NCBI RefSeq assembly: GCF_000972845.2
Contig: NC_040018.1
Coordinates: forward strand, 3,081,632-3,145,631
Length of the DNA: 64,000 nucleotides
Origin: Larimichthys crocea
Lineage: Eukaryota > Chordata > Actinopteri > Sciaenidae
Direction of reading: 5' to 3'
Position 1 is the stretch's first letter. The number at the start of each line of letters is the position of its first letter. The position numbers were made by a program, and so were the translations under genes. The notes beneath the pieces were generated by a model. That model worked only from the letters and a program-made list of their open reading frames with translations. It was not told the DNA's origin and searched no databases. This document shows, in pieces, positions 40,695 to 55,600 of the stretch.

Positions 40695-43600
40695 GTGTGT
40701 GTGTGTGTGTGGTGTGTGTGTGTGGTGTGTATATATATTTATCATCACAGTAACAGTGTTACACACATTAGTAGCTGTAAACACTCAGCATTAGAAAAAT
40801 ACATACTGTACGTTGGTTTGGCGCTTACATAAGGAGTAAACATTTATAATCATCACTTTAAAAGTTACATACGTTGTTTTTGGTGCCTGTTTGTTTCCCA
40901 GATATATTAGTGTGTGTGTGAATGGCTGTATAAGAGGCATCTGCCTTTTTTGACATTTGTCCGGATTTTTGGCACGAGTGCCATCGGATCATCACCGCAG
41001 CTGGATGGCCCGATTTACATACCCAGCGCAGCTGATACTCACCAGAATAATTTACTAAAATTATATACACTTCTGTTATTAAGTCCAGTTCAGTCTGTTA
41101 ATGTTGATAACCGTCCAAACGAACGTTAATAGGTGTGATGCTAAGCCTAAAAACTTAAATAACAAGCTTGAAATGTACCCTTCCCATTTTCCCCTTTATT
41201 GTTTTTTCTCTGTACTGTAAATCTTATGTCTAAGAAGAAATCTGAGGCTGCTGTTCTGAGAATGAGCTACCAAAGCTTTTTATGAATAAATCAATAAAGA
41301 TCCATTTATAGAAAGCTGTGATGAATGCAGTGATGTCTTTAATTATATTCAACAATATAACATATTTGACCACTTTTAATTGATTTTTATAACTTTAATA
41401 CACTAAAGTTAAGGCTATATACCTAATTTCTAGTAAGTGGCCTACCCCCTCCTACATGTTTATGTATGTGGCCCTCATTGAAAAAAGTTTGGACACCCCT
41501 GCCATAGAGGGATAATGCATTCGATAGACTGCGTTATAATTGCTCTGCTTTATACTGCCCCTGTCTGCTGTTTTCTAGAGGCTGAAGGCTGTGTGTGTTC
41601 TCCTGTCTCTCTGCAAGGTTGTGACAGCTTGGATTTCTATAACACTACTGAATAAAGACTGCAGATGACATTACTTTAGAAAGTGAAGTTAAATGGGTTT
41701 TAGCAGCACAGTCATAATGAAGCACAATCCATACTTTTGTGAGTGTTCTGCAAAACTCTAAAGGTCAGGTTATGCTTGAAAAGAACTTGTTAATACGGCG
41801 TGTTTGCCCTTGTTTGAAGGAAAAACGGAAGGGCGGCACTCAAAGCCTGAATGGAAAATCAGCCGCCATAGAGCGACTGGGCACAATATGTTAGGTGAAA
41901 AAGGAGAGAGATCTCTCTCTCGAGAGAAAGGTTTAAACCACAGCTTTGTTCTCATCTCTGTACAGCTAACCAATCACTGTGTGAAGTGAGGGTAAATGTC
42001 AGATTGGCAGAATGGTCAGACCTGGAACCTGGCCTTATCCGATGTCGGGAAGGTGTGTAGGAGGGTGTTTCTGAAGCTATTCCACAGGAATATACTGAAT
42101 CCTTCTGGGCCCCATGTGTTTTCCTAACAGCCCGCTGGTTTCATTTTCTTGACATGCTGTATCTGTAAGCAGCTCAGCCTAGCCAGACAAACTACCATCC
42201 CTATTTAGCACAGGAAATCCCCCTCTCTGTTCATCAATCCTAGACTCATGGCATGAGCTGGATTTAAACTCTCTGCATAAGCAAAATGTACATATTGCTA
42301 TGGAACTAGTGGTGTGTAACACGGGTCACACATGACATGAGGTAATTACAGCACCTGGTTTTAAGGTTTTGGGAAGATTAACAAGCAGATGATTTACAAC
42401 ACTCCGACCAGTCTTAGTATACAAACTCACTTCTGAAGAATCTCATAGACTTCTTTGAAGTATCGAATTCACAGGTTCTTATCGGTTGACTCCTTTAGGG
42501 GAGTCTTTTTTATATGGTTGCGTAAATACATCATTAAATCCTCTCAATGTTCAAAGCTGTGTGTTTGTTCGACGACTGTGTATTACAACTGGGAGCAGAT
42601 ATACAGCATAGTACATTAGAGCGACAGAGTGGGAAAAAATATGGACACACGGAGACCACACACATGCATTTCCCCACCCGCAACGTAGTGTCAACCCATG
42701 TGCGTGTTTTACAAGCTCTCCCCAGGAAAAACACTAAAAACAACAGATTTAGTGTACAACAGAATCCACATATACAAGCAAATCCAATCCAGTCCTAAAG
42801 TCCCAGTCGCATGGTTTCTTGAGTTAAAAATGTTAAGTGGTACCGCTTTCTTTTTTATAGCTTCAGTTTAAAGGCATCCTGTGGAGGTTTTATGTAAACA
42901 AACAACAAAGTTACATTCAGTGTATTATCACCAAAATGTATGCCGGGTGTCCTTGTGACTATTTTCTTTATAATTGTTGCACTATAAACAAGTGACTGAA
43001 CGGGCAAGCAACACTGTATTGTGGAAAAGCCGAGCCTATAGCGGGAAAACATTTTATATGTGCTACGCTTTAATTCTACTTGAGTGTTTGCTGTTCTTTC
43101 CATTTCCAAGTAAGCTTGATGTGCAGAAGGTCAAGATAAAACAACTACTATCTTGAAGGTTCTAATCTTTTGAAAGTGGAGTGCCACTCGAGAAAGAAAC
43201 GCAGCAAAAACTTCAAGTGACTTTCAATGCAGGCAGAACACACAGTACTGTTAAAGGCACTGACTAGTGTTATGAAGAAATTTCTGAAATAAAAGGTCAA
43301 TGGTGAGGTCAGGAGGGAAGAAAGTGTTCAAGAGCCTCTAACGTCTTATGCTGTATTATTTATTGACGTTTGGCCAAGGAGAATTAGAGACACTCTCAAA
43401 GTTCATCAGAAGTGCTGCCCTCCGCTCCAGTGTGTGTATATGGCATCTGTCACTATGTGTGTGTGATCCTGTGCATGTGAATGTGTGTTCCGACAGGTGC
43501 CAGCTGGATGGGTTAAATGCGGAGGAATAATTTCATGTGTGTACATAACATGATTGATAAAGTTTCGACTTAACTTCAAACTTCCATCCAAGTGCCTCTA

Positions 43601-46600
43601 TGGTGCAAAGTTCCACATAGAGCTTCAACTATGACGACACACCGACAGTACAGTATTAAAGACTGTGGAGGGCCACAGTTTGTCGAACCTGTAGAGACTC
43701 AGCGGATGCGTGGTCGGTTTGGGTTCTCTATTGATTTGTTTGTTTTTGACGTAGTGAGACGTAGCCATAGGAGGGAATCAGATCCAGGTTGTGAGCTCTG
43801 TGGATCTATTTTTCTTTTTTAGAGGCATCAGTCTTCAAAATTCCTGTCAAGTGTGATGTTTAGTCACTGAGACACTCCTATCTTTCTACACTGAGAATCA
43901 ATACTGTGTCTTTCCAAACGTAATCTTAATGTTATCACTGACAGAAGTTTCAGGTTATTGCAAGGAGAGGCTAAATATTGCTCACAGATTACTGTTATAA
44001 ATACAAAATGTCCTCCGCACATTCATCACAAATGTCAAACAACAGCAACAAGAATGGGCCTGGACTATCGCTCCGATCGGCCAGGAACTCCTTTATAAAC
44101 AGTACATTTGACCTTTTGGTGTTATCAGTCTTCAGACACAGGTTTTACCACTGTAGGAAATAAACCTCTCCTTACTGCTCTTTTGATTTATTTTTATTGC
44201 AAATAGAGGCCAGGCTGTTGTCTTGAACAGTTTCCTTTTCACACTAACGTGTTAATTAATGAGCTCTCTCCGGTCGAAGCAAAGTTAATTGGCTTCTGGC
44301 TGTATCTTCAGCATACAGAGTGTTTTTTTTCTGTGTCGTCTCATTTGACTCTCAGTGAGAAAGCAAATGTGTGAAAACTGCTGCAGATTTTACACACATG
44401 CATGTCTTTGAAAAGCAGTGCTGCTGGACTGTAGAACATGGTGTAGAAAACTAATGGTTTCTGGATACTAGGATGAAAGATGGTTCACACAGCCCAAGGC
44501 TATCATTTCACATATTCACATTCAGTAATGGTTTTCTGGGAGACGAGGATGTCAACAGTCCTTGCTGGACACCTCCTGACTGTAATCCTTATCTGATCAG
44601 CAGGATCTGAAGAGATGACACAATCGCAAAAAGCAAACACTAGTCTTAGGCAGTGGGGGGATGTTTTTTCCATCAGTATTAATGACATCCTTTTGTACTC
44701 GAACTGCAGTGGAAGTGCTGAATTCAGGAAATTTAGCCAAACAAACACTCTAAGTAAACCTGTTAGGACAAGCCTGTAAAATCAGACAAATGCACTTTTG
44801 CAGTGTGGATCCATGAACTAAAGATAGAGAGCACTAAACAGTGTTGTTTTTATTTGTAATCCAAAATGTGTAATCTATACAATAGATTACACAGAATGCT
44901 TACTTCCATATTTGAGTAGGAGAACAACATTTTCATGCAACATCCCTGCTTGTATATTGTATAACGTATAACGTAATGAATGCAAACACTTTGTTTGGAA
45001 TGCAAACAGCGCTGTGGAGGTAAGACATTAATCTCTCTCTCTCTGCTCTCCTAGAATGTATGCAGCACTCTGTGGTGCACTGTGGGGACAACATGCCACT
45101 CAAAGCTGGACGGGTCTGTGGATGGGACCAGCTGCGGTGAGCACAAGGTGAGACTTCCATTTCATGAAAGATGAGAGACGTGGGTTGTGATGAGAATGCC
45201 ATCAGTGGGAAACGTCTTTAGTTCATGGGAGTATTTCCTGTTTGCAGGATTTGTTTTTGCAAGTTGGATGTGACTCATAGAAAGCAACATGTGGAAATAG
45301 GGCTAGACCAAGACTTTGACTACCCCCACTCTGCAAATATGTTGCTTTCATGTTGCTCAATGTGTGACAAAAGAACGATAAATAATTCAATTATTAACCA
45401 AGCAGTGTTTAATTAAAGTTTTCAGCTCCGATTTATTTATATATCGGCAAATTATAGCAGAAGTTATTTCAGGATACTTTTCATATCAAGCTTTTTATTA
45501 TATTATTTACAGGGACCAGACAATTCCCAATGTGAGTAAGCATTTGGCGACAGTGGCAAGGAAAAAAAAACCTCGAGCAGAACACGGCTCATGGTGGGCG
45601 AAACTGGTCGCAAAGGTTAATTTGGAAAATAATTTAAGTAGTCAGGGGGCAGACACAGTCTCTGTGGAGTTTTGAGTAGATAACTGATCTAATGAAAGTT
45701 CAAAGAAGTGTGCAGGACTGTAGCTCTGCCTCCTGGTCTCAAGCGTCATGATTTAGATCCACTAATAAACTCATTTATTTCATGATATGACAGCCGCTCC
45801 ATATAAAGTGGGATGAACGGACCAGGTTTTTCCCAGAAGGTCCACCCATTATCTACAAAGCCTTTTTGGTGTACAAAATGATGTACACAAAACTACAACA
45901 ACACACACTTTATGTTCATGCTGCAAGGCACCAATTATCTTGTGGCACTGTCAAAATGAAATGAGTCACTATTTTAACCCTGCCAACCAACATCAAACAG
46001 ATTTGAGTGAAGTAATATTGTTTTAAACCTTTTTTTTATTTTTTTTGGACAAAGCAATTAGTTATTTCTGTATCCCCAAGAAAATTGTTAAGAGAGGTTG
46101 TACAGCACGTCATCTGTATCCTGACCCGATGCATCACATCTTAGGATTAATTAAACACATTGCAGACTAAAAACAAAAGTGACACTCATTAAATAGTCGG
46201 CGTCTGTTGTGTTTAATTTGTTCCCCTAAAGCTGATGTTTTATTTTGTCGACAGAGGTGGGCTTTCACTGTGCAACACCGCAGGAAGCCCTGGTTTTAAA
46301 AATGACTGAGCTGCAGTGCAGGGTCAAAACCCAACTACAATTAAAAATAACAAAGTAAAACAATGAATTTAAACTTCTCGGCTCTCATGAAAAGTGCAAA
46401 GAAAGGGTATACATGTTGTGATATTCAGAGATATGTGGGATCATACTAGATGGAGTGCAGACAGTATGGCACATGCAAAGTGTGTGTTGCCTTGATTTTA
46501 GTTCATTTTATTTATATAGCGCTTTGAAAAGTAAACCGTTTGTTTGCACCAAAGTGCTTCACAAAGACAGACAGAATATATAAATAAATAATAAAAGCCA

Positions 46601-49600
46601 GAGGATAAAATTGGGGCTTAAGGTACGTCTTAAAAGCATCAACAGACTTAGCCTGTCTTAGCCCTCTGTGAGGGTATTCCAGAACTGAGGCGCCGCTACC
46701 GTAAACACCATATCTCCAGCCTTTATTTTCTTGGAACAGTTCTGAGATATATAATATGTACGGAGTGGAGAGATTTATTGAGGATTTTCAAATTGATCCA
46801 GAAGTGAATGGGAAGCCTGTGTAGAAATGCTAGAATGGGGATGATGTGGTCTTGTTTATTAGATGTGCTGCATTTTTAATTAGTTGCTGACAGGAAATGG
46901 CCTGAGAGACGTCTATAGGTAAAGTGAGTTACAGTAGCATGGACTAGTAGTCCAGCCTGGATATTAATACATGAATGACTATTTCAAGATCCTGATAAAT
47001 TTTCCTGTCAAGTAACGTTCATTTATCTAATAAATTTGTTGTTTTAATTAACCAGTGGTGTTTCGGTGGAGAGTGTGTGGCAACTGGATATCAGCCAGAG
47101 AGTGTAAATGGTGGCTGGGCACCGTGGAGCGAGTGGTCGGCCTGTTCGAGGACATGTGGGGCCGGAGTCCAGAGTGCTCACAGAGATTGTGATAACCCAG
47201 TGTAAGTTTTACTTGTCATCCAAAAAAAAAAATCAAGTTTTATTTAAAACAAATGAGGCTATGAGCTGATAAACTGAGCAAAGCACACATAATACAGCCG
47301 ACTCTGAATCTAAATGTTACCCCATACCAATGTTCCCTTTGACATCAGACAAAAAAAACAACAACAGAAGGCTGTGAATGAACAAAAGAACGTGTAAAAT
47401 GTAATGTGGTCTCTATGTATGAACATGGAGAGTTGAACCTATTTTGGGAAATACATTATGGATAATGAAAAGAGCATCAGGCATTAACGTAATTGACATA
47501 TTTCATTTTCCTCTCACTTGCCAGTGAGAGACCATAGAAGCTATTATGGAAGTGGCTGAAAGAAAATCACAGACAGATACTACAGAATCAGCGTATACGT
47601 TTGCGAAAATGTTTCATAGGCTTCTTGTATATTTATTTTCATTTGTAGTTTAGACAAAAATGTCAATTTGTGCTAGATATGCTAGCATTAATTACAGTAA
47701 AATAAATGTATGTCATGCCATTAACTGATTTTAATTTCAAATTACTTACACGAAGCCCAGCTCAGCATCTCTCTTTCAGCCTTTATCCCTCAACAACGAC
47801 TAAAAGTCAGTCCCAGATTCACTCTTGTCTGGTGGCTTCTTGCTCAGTCACTCTCTCCTTTTCTTTTCCCGGCAACGTCACCTTTGGTTTTTTCAACTCT
47901 GCCATTAAGTCTATATTGGGCATGACACATGCTCTGCTCCCTGTCTGCATCTCCCCAATGCTCTGGGCATTTTTTTTTCACCTGTGACACAAACACTAAC
48001 ACTCCCCTGGCGCTTTGAGCTCACAGTCCGGGCAGCCTGGCTAACAAACTGAACTGTCATTAGCTAACAGCAGCTATAGTTTGCAGCAGTTTATTTCACT
48101 GTCGGGAAAGTTGATGGTGCTTTGTGTCTGTCACTATTACCCTGAAAAATCGTGAATAGTTGCTTAAAATTAGAATGGTCTCTTATTATTTTGCCGTTTT
48201 GTTCTCTGTATTAGCAACACATAAAAATAAAAAAAATTCAAACATTGCCTCAAATAAACATCTAAAGCATCTTCTCTTCACTTCTCTATACATTTTGCAA
48301 AATGTCAGTAAGCAGCAGTGAAATAACGTCTTTGACAATCCTGCAGTCCTAAGTACAGAGGGAAGTATTGTCTGGGAGAACGACGGAGGTACAAGACCTG
48401 CAACACCACACCGTGTCCTCGTGACGTGCCCACCTTCAGAGACATCCAGTGTAGTCACTTCAACGCGATGCCATACAAGGGCAAGTTCTACAAGTGGGAA
48501 ACAGTCATCAGCAGAGGTGAGGGGTTGATTTAGCCTGAAAAAGGCAGACTCTCTGAGTATTCATTGTGATCACAACCTTGCATCTTTTTTTTTATTTTTA
48601 TTATGGATCTTTCTTAAAACTCCTTCAGTCAGCCCTTGTGAACTGCACTGCCGTCCAGTGAATGAACACTTTGCTGAAAAGATGTTGGATGCTGTTATCG
48701 ATGGGACGCCGTGCTACGAAGGCAACAAAAGCAGAAATATGTGCATCAATGGCATCTGTCAGGTATCAAGGCTGTGCCTAATATTCCACGTATTCTCAGA
48801 TGAATAATGTTTATATTTCATTGTTTATTGTCTACAGTTTCAGATCCCGTTCTAAGCTTGACTTCAAAACAGGATAAATTGATTCTCCTCTTCTTGTATT
48901 TCTGTTCCATTTCATTGCATTGCTGCTTTGTTAGTCATGCTGTATATTTAGTTGACCCCTTTTTTCTTCACTCTGCAGGCGAGTCTTGTAAATTTGACAT
49001 TCTGCATGAAATGAGCTTGTTGATAGAAAAAACAAAATGTTGTGGCTGTTATCTCTCTGCTCTTGCCTATCACCCTGGGCCAAAATGCCAGTCACTGATA
49101 CAGTGTTTGGATACTGAGTAGACAGCAATCGCAGACTTTGGGCTCTGATTTCATGACATTTTGTGACATTTTTGTCAGGAACACCTTACGTGCCTCATTT
49201 TGTGTTTTGAAGTGTCACAAGAACATTTCAATGTTATCCTTGAAAATATAGGCCAAAGAAAAATGATGGATACATAACATGAACAAATATATGCGATCAA
49301 GAAGTTTGACTAAAGAAATAAACATGGTCTTTCTCAGTTGGTTGTGCTTGAAAATGTAAGCATAAGAAAAATGTTTAAGAAAACAATAATAGTCCAGATT
49401 TAGTCCAGTCAATCATTTTTATTTAAATGTACAGTTTCAAGGTACTTCACCATTTTCTACTACAGCATACTTCTGCTTCACTTTGTTCCAGAAGCAAATA
49501 TTGTGCTTTTAACACCACTAAATTTATTTGACAACTTACTAGTTACTTTACAGATTTACATGACGTATTAAAGTCTGCACCAGTCTCCAAACCTAATTTG

Positions 49601-52600
49601 GAAGCATCGTTAACGCAGTGTGGATTGATGAAAGCAAACTGTGTTTGTCAGAGACGTTTTTATTCAGTTCATATCTCTGGTTAAACCAGACGGACAATTC
49701 AGCACAGACAGAAAGAAGATCTGTGTTGTCAGATCTCACAAGTGTGTGTCATTGCTGAGAGTTAATTTTTGTAATTTGACTGTCTGAAAAAAAAAGCCAT
49801 TTTAGTGTCATAAGATGTCACAGATAGAGACTTCAGTCTGCCATTTCCTTTCTAAATTGTCTCTGGTATCAATCATTAAATACATTATGATGTATTATTA
49901 TGGGTTAGGATTAGATAGAACTATAAATAAATATTGGTCTTTGCAAATTCGCAAGCTACAGAGCAGGGTATAGGGTAACTGAAATTAGCCCCATCTTTAC
50001 ATCTTAATGCATCAGTAATTATAATAAAATAATGATATATATTGCATTATTCTGAAAGGGGACACTATAATGAGTACTTTTCAAAGGCTTATTAAGTCCC
50101 TCAGGGAGGAAACAATAAAAGATATTCAGTTCTCAAATGATTGCATAATGATAACTTTGCCTTTCAATAAAATATTCATTCTGCTGCATGTGTGTTACAG
50201 AATGTAGGCTGTGACTATGTGATCGAGTCCAACGCTGTCGAGGATCGCTGTGGGGTTTGTAATGGAAACGGCTCCACCTGCACGACTGTGAGGAGAATGT
50301 TTGAGGAGAGTGAAGGACTCGGTACGTTTCTCACTTATTTTGGAACACAAAAAGCAGTGGAAGATTTGCAGGTGAAGATCATATGTTGTGCTTTTATTCC
50401 ACATCCACAGAAAAGAAACTGGAAAAAATAGAAAAGGAAAGAAGTTTATAGTCGTTTTAGTCAACATGTTAATCACCATTTCAATCAATTTTACCTATGA
50501 CAATAATATTTATCTTTTATGGTTAATTTACAGTTACCTCACTGTTAACCAACCAAACCATTTGTTAAAGTGACTACAAAAACCATTTGGCCATAAAGCA
50601 CTCCACTGTGAACTTATATCAAGATACCTTGTATTTTTCTCATACATAAAATATCCTTTAGGCTACGTAGATATTGGACTGATCCCAGAGGGAGCTTGGG
50701 GCATCCACATTGAGGAGGTAGCTGAAGCTGGGAATTTCTTGGCACTACGGAGTGACAACCCCAATAAGTATTTTCTGAATGGCGGTTGGACAATTCAGTG
50801 GAATGGAGAGTACAAAGCAGCTGGTACAGTATTCACCTATGAGAGGACGGGACAGCTGGAGAACCTGACGTCTCCTGGGCCCACCATGGAACCACTGTGG
50901 ATTCAGGTAGGATTAACATCTTAACTTTGTCCCTTTGTGATGCTAATCAGTACCGAAACACCCTGTGGAAGGAAGTCAAGGTGAATTTTTGTCGACGTGA
51001 CAACATGAAAGCACATGTGGTGACAACAGAGAAGTGTGTGAAGAATAAATATCATCAAACCATCAAAACCTTGAGCTGTTTGGAGTATAGTGTGTTGCGA
51101 ACATGAAGGAAATCATATATATTCATAATAAACAGTGAGTGCCAGTGTTTCTTTCATGGTTTGCCTTGATGAAGTTGCACTGAAAAATTAGATGCAGGAA
51201 ATGCTTTACGATGTTAACACAAAAACATATTTTGGTCCCGTCCTTCTCACAAGGTTGCTGTCCCTTTTTAATCCTCATGGTTTCTCAGATGTGCTTGAAT
51301 CAGATATTTAGTTTGTGATTTGCTTTCAACAGGAATGTAAACACAACACTTTTGTCTGTTAACGTAAGGGCTTATCCTGATATTCCAATAAAGCAATGAG
51401 TTACTAGCCAATCAGAGGTAGTTTATGTTGGGTCATGACTTTGTCCTCCCTGGGGGGGAAAGGTATTTATGGCATATTGTGAATCAGCCATAGTTCAGTG
51501 TGTCATAAATTTCTTTTCAAGATAAAACTTCAGATTTTAGAGTGGTCTTTTATCGTGACCAGTCCAAGGCACTCCTGTGTCATCTTCTTCATCTTGGTAT
51601 GCAGCACCAGATAACCTTGCGAGGCAGCTGGATTTATGAGATCACAAGATCACACGATAGTCCATCTTACCAGGCTTCTCCAGGATATGCACCACTGTAG
51701 TTTGGACCAGTCAGTGTCCTATAAGGAACTACTGCCACTGAGGGATGATAGGTGTGATGCAGCTAAAAGCAACTATTTGTTCAAAAACATCAGTGGTGGC
51801 TCCCAAAGAGGTTAACATACATAGTGAATGTCACTGAAAGAACAGCAAAGATTGGAGGCACTGGCTTTTCTTAATGGAAATTATGTTTTCAGTCTTCTCC
51901 CAACTGGCTTTGGCAAGAGTTTGATTCACCCACTGGCTCTGCTGATCGGACCATTTGATGTTCGCCTGTAATAGATGATGATAAACAGATGGTTCATGCA
52001 CTCATCTGCCAAGTATTTTTTGAAAGTGCTGGCACTTTTTCTAAAATGGGAGCTAATACAGAAGTGTTGTGTTTATATTTGTTTATATTACACCTTAGTT
52101 CCTGGGAGTATTCTGTCAATAAGTGTTGGTATATATTGGTAATCTGTCTTGTGTGTTGCAGCTTCTCTTCCAGGAGACCAATCCAGGAGTGCGGTACGAG
52201 TACACAATAAATCAAAATGACTTTGAGGACAACAACATCCCTGCATCGGTTTTCTTCTGGAAATATGGTTCATGGACTGAATGCAGTGTTACCTGTGGAA
52301 CAGGTAAGAGAAACAACTTTAGGCTTTCCTCTAGTGGTGGAAAGTTTGTGATGTTGCACTAGTAATAAACATATGAGGACTAGTTGTGATCTCAGGAAGT
52401 ACAACTAATGTCAGAAATTCATGGAAATCTCCATATATTGCTAAATATTGTACAGCCGAATGTATTATCAGGTTTAGCCTGATAATACATTCGGCTGTTT
52501 AAATCAGGTTTATTTTAGGTTAATTTTAGGCTAACTGAAAAACGACTTTGAAGAATTATTTGTAGTAAAGTGTCGTAAGATATTCACTTTATGTGTTAAG

Positions 52601-55600
52601 TAAAGTTATGCTGAAGGTTATGCATTATGCATACATCAATATGTACTATGTTCACTATGAGTCATGTTTGCATGGACTTTTAACAGACTATGAGTGAGCT
52701 CAGGATGTGGTCATCCTAGAACATGTATCCAATTGATCTTTTCTCATTATGCTTCTACAGTGTAGGAAAAAAACCTTCCAAGGTATATTGAAGGCTACAA
52801 AGGGAAGAAATCAATTACAGCACACTCTTGGTCACTTGTCTGTGTATAAAACACTATTGAGTGTTGACACTATGCATATTTCATCTGGACTGCCTATATT
52901 GTTTGTATTGAGCTATTTATCAAGTTGACACTCCTTCAGGAGTCCTTTTGTGTACCTGGATGATGGACCTTCAAAAAGCAATTAGAGTCTGTGCAGTGTG
53001 AATAAAATGAAAACGGTTTCACTGTTGGACAAGTATAGGATTTGAAAGCATGTTCCATGTGGCTGAACAGTAAACAATTGAAACCTGCAATGCATGAACA
53101 GGAATTCAAGCTGTGCTTTCAAAGACGTTTTCAAAGACAACAGCCTCGCTAGTAACCAGCGAACCAAAGGACTGCATTCTTTGATATGGACTGTGTTGAA
53201 TCATTTGCATGACATGAATGTTAAGATTTTTACATAAAATGCTACCATGTAGTCCATCATGTGTCTCTCGTTGGTGAAGTATTTCTATTAAAATAACATA
53301 AACGCAGTCACCATATGTCGTTCTCATCAGGATTACCAGCTAGAGTCAGCTCAGCTGACAATAAATTAAAAATAATGTGCACTGTTTGTGAGGTTTTAGA
53401 AGTGATCTGAAGTTCACCTCACACGTTGCAGTCTGCAGTCCTTGTTGTCCTTGCTGTTGCGTCTCCACTGCCCATCTTTAACATTCAACTTTGATGTTGT
53501 GTTTTTCCTCCATTTCTTTGCCTTTCTGCACAAAATTAGCATAAATTAGATGTTTATAAAAAAGGAGCAGCAGCATTGACTGGAAAGAACCTGCTTAAAC
53601 ACGTACACTTAAATGATTGTAGAAGTGCAAGTCATGCAGAATATGTATTTTGACTTCATCTGTGGCTTTGTTATCCATATTTTAAAGGAAATACGTAAAG
53701 TAAAGGAGATGCCTTTGCCCTTATTTTCCTAATGTGATGTGAAATTCTTATTTCTCAGGCCAAGATGACTTCCTAAAATGTCCCAGTGGGTTATTTCCTT
53801 AGAAAATCTGCTTTATTTCCCACATATTAACTCAGCACATCAAGAGACCTACTACTTTTCTTTGTCTTGATGTGTGTATTTGTCAACTTTTTGTTTCAAT
53901 CTGCCATGAAGAGGGTTTTATCCACATTAGATCAAAATATCTCTGTGTGCGATCACTGAACATTATTTCTTCAAATGGCTGTTGGATCTAGCCAAAAGAG
54001 CCATGTACTCTACATGGCCCACAGTGTTTTCCTGCATTTTGTCTCCCTTATTTTCTCCTTCTGTGTCCATCTGGCTTTCAATCTAAGGTACCTGGCTTGT
54101 CTTTGAAGGTGTAAATTAGCTTTCAGTCATGCACTGTGGCCCTCAGCAGGCCCTCAGCAGAGAGCACAAGGGTTGAGAGGTGTCTCCTTTTCTGATGGGG
54201 TAGTAATCCCCTCAGGAGGGAGAGAGTAATGATAGAGAGGAGTATCACAGGAGGAGATAAATCTGTCAAAGACAAGTCATTTTATGTACTGCTTTGTGTA
54301 ATGCTGTCTGAAGCCTGTATGTGACACTTCTCCATGGGGTGGTACAAAAATGTATTTTTGTCTTGCTGGTCTGATTGTAAATCAGAGAGCTTAATCTTTG
54401 CTGAGATAGGAAAGGAGGGATTTGTGCTGTGCTACAATCTTACGAAGTGAACAGAAATGTGCATCAAATAGACTTCATTTTAGGACTAAAAGCCTTGAAA
54501 CATGTAGCGTGAATTCCTAATTTGAACATTAAAACATCCAGCTGGTTTCATATTTACACATTTTAATAGTGTGTAATATTGGGTCTTGGTTTTATAACAC
54601 AAATGTGTTGGGTAATATTATTTCTGGTTGGCTTTTGGCTTCACAACCACCTACTAGCTGGGCCCACCAGGTGCCCTTTTGGTACTTGGCTATTATTATC
54701 ATTATTACTATTGCTAAGCTGCAGCTGGGGGCCGTGTGTGTGTGTGTGCTGTGTGTGTATTCCAGGTGTTCAGAAGCAGATTGTTCACTGTGTGGAAAAG
54801 ACAACTGGGATAGTGGAGGAGCAATTCTGTGACCCCTTGACCCGACCTGACAATAACCAAACCAGCTGTAACAAGGATTCATGTCCAGCCATGTGAGTTC
54901 ACCTTCTTGACATCATTTACAAAGTGACACCAGCAGCATTCACAAACACAAATTCAGAGATATTTGTTGTGCATGGAAGCATGAATGCAAGCTAACAAAA
55001 ACCAAAGTTACATAACATCTAGAGTCACGGGACTGTTTTCAATACTTTATTTTAATTTGTGCTTAAAGTCTGTGTAAAGACTTTGTTCAAAATACATTGC
55101 AACATAAATATGTTAAAAAATAGTTGCTGAAAACATGTGAAGACTTTGAACAATATATTACTGAAGTTTTCAGTCCAGGATTTTGTGGGCGGTCCTAAAG
55201 GGTGGCTTGATGACACACTGAGGTCACCCTGAGCATACCCCTGCACCCCTAGCAGAGAGATGAAGATTAATTCATCTCACTCAGACATTTACGGAACTCA
55301 TCTGACACATTTCCAGTGAGCAGTCACTTCAAAATGCTGCTTGACTGCTCACACAAGTGGGCGTGGCTTCAGCACATTCAGCGGACAGTCCTGGGGTCGA
55401 GAACACTGCTCATTTATTTTTTATTATTTATTTTTTTTCAGATTATTTTTTTGGCCTTTTTATGCCTTTTAATGATAGGACAGCTGAAGATAGACAGGAA
55501 GCAGGGGGCAGAGAGAGGGGGAGTGACACGCAGTAAATGGTCGTCCGATGCGGGATTCGACCTGGGGCCAGCTGCAGCGAGGACTGTAGCCTGACCGCCA

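Larger units (their letters stand above)
39670..45054 (+). other. adamts7 intron 9 (5.4 kb)
   Basis: It contains a compound GTAT/GT microsatellite (40629-40738), a repeat copy (42863-43030) and a perfect 12-bp inverted repeat (44867-44893). Low-complexity frames over the microsatellite are not genes. Elsewhere I see nothing specific. Confidence 0.65.
52304..54765 (+). other. adamts7 intron 16 (2.5 kb)
   Basis: It contains the strongest inverted repeat of the window (52452-52498) about 150 bp after the donor, and a GT-rich tract next to the acceptor (54734-54758). The rest shows nothing I can name. Confidence 0.65.

Noticed and set aside
40575..40832. Open frames of [10 protein letters not shown] / VYVYVYVY type
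   Set aside because: Translations of the compound GT/GTAT microsatellite.
52452..52498. Calling the 21-bp hairpin a microRNA precursor
   Set aside because: The stem is perfect but only 21 bp with a 5-nt loop, shorter than a typical pre-miRNA, and the flanks do not extend the pairing.
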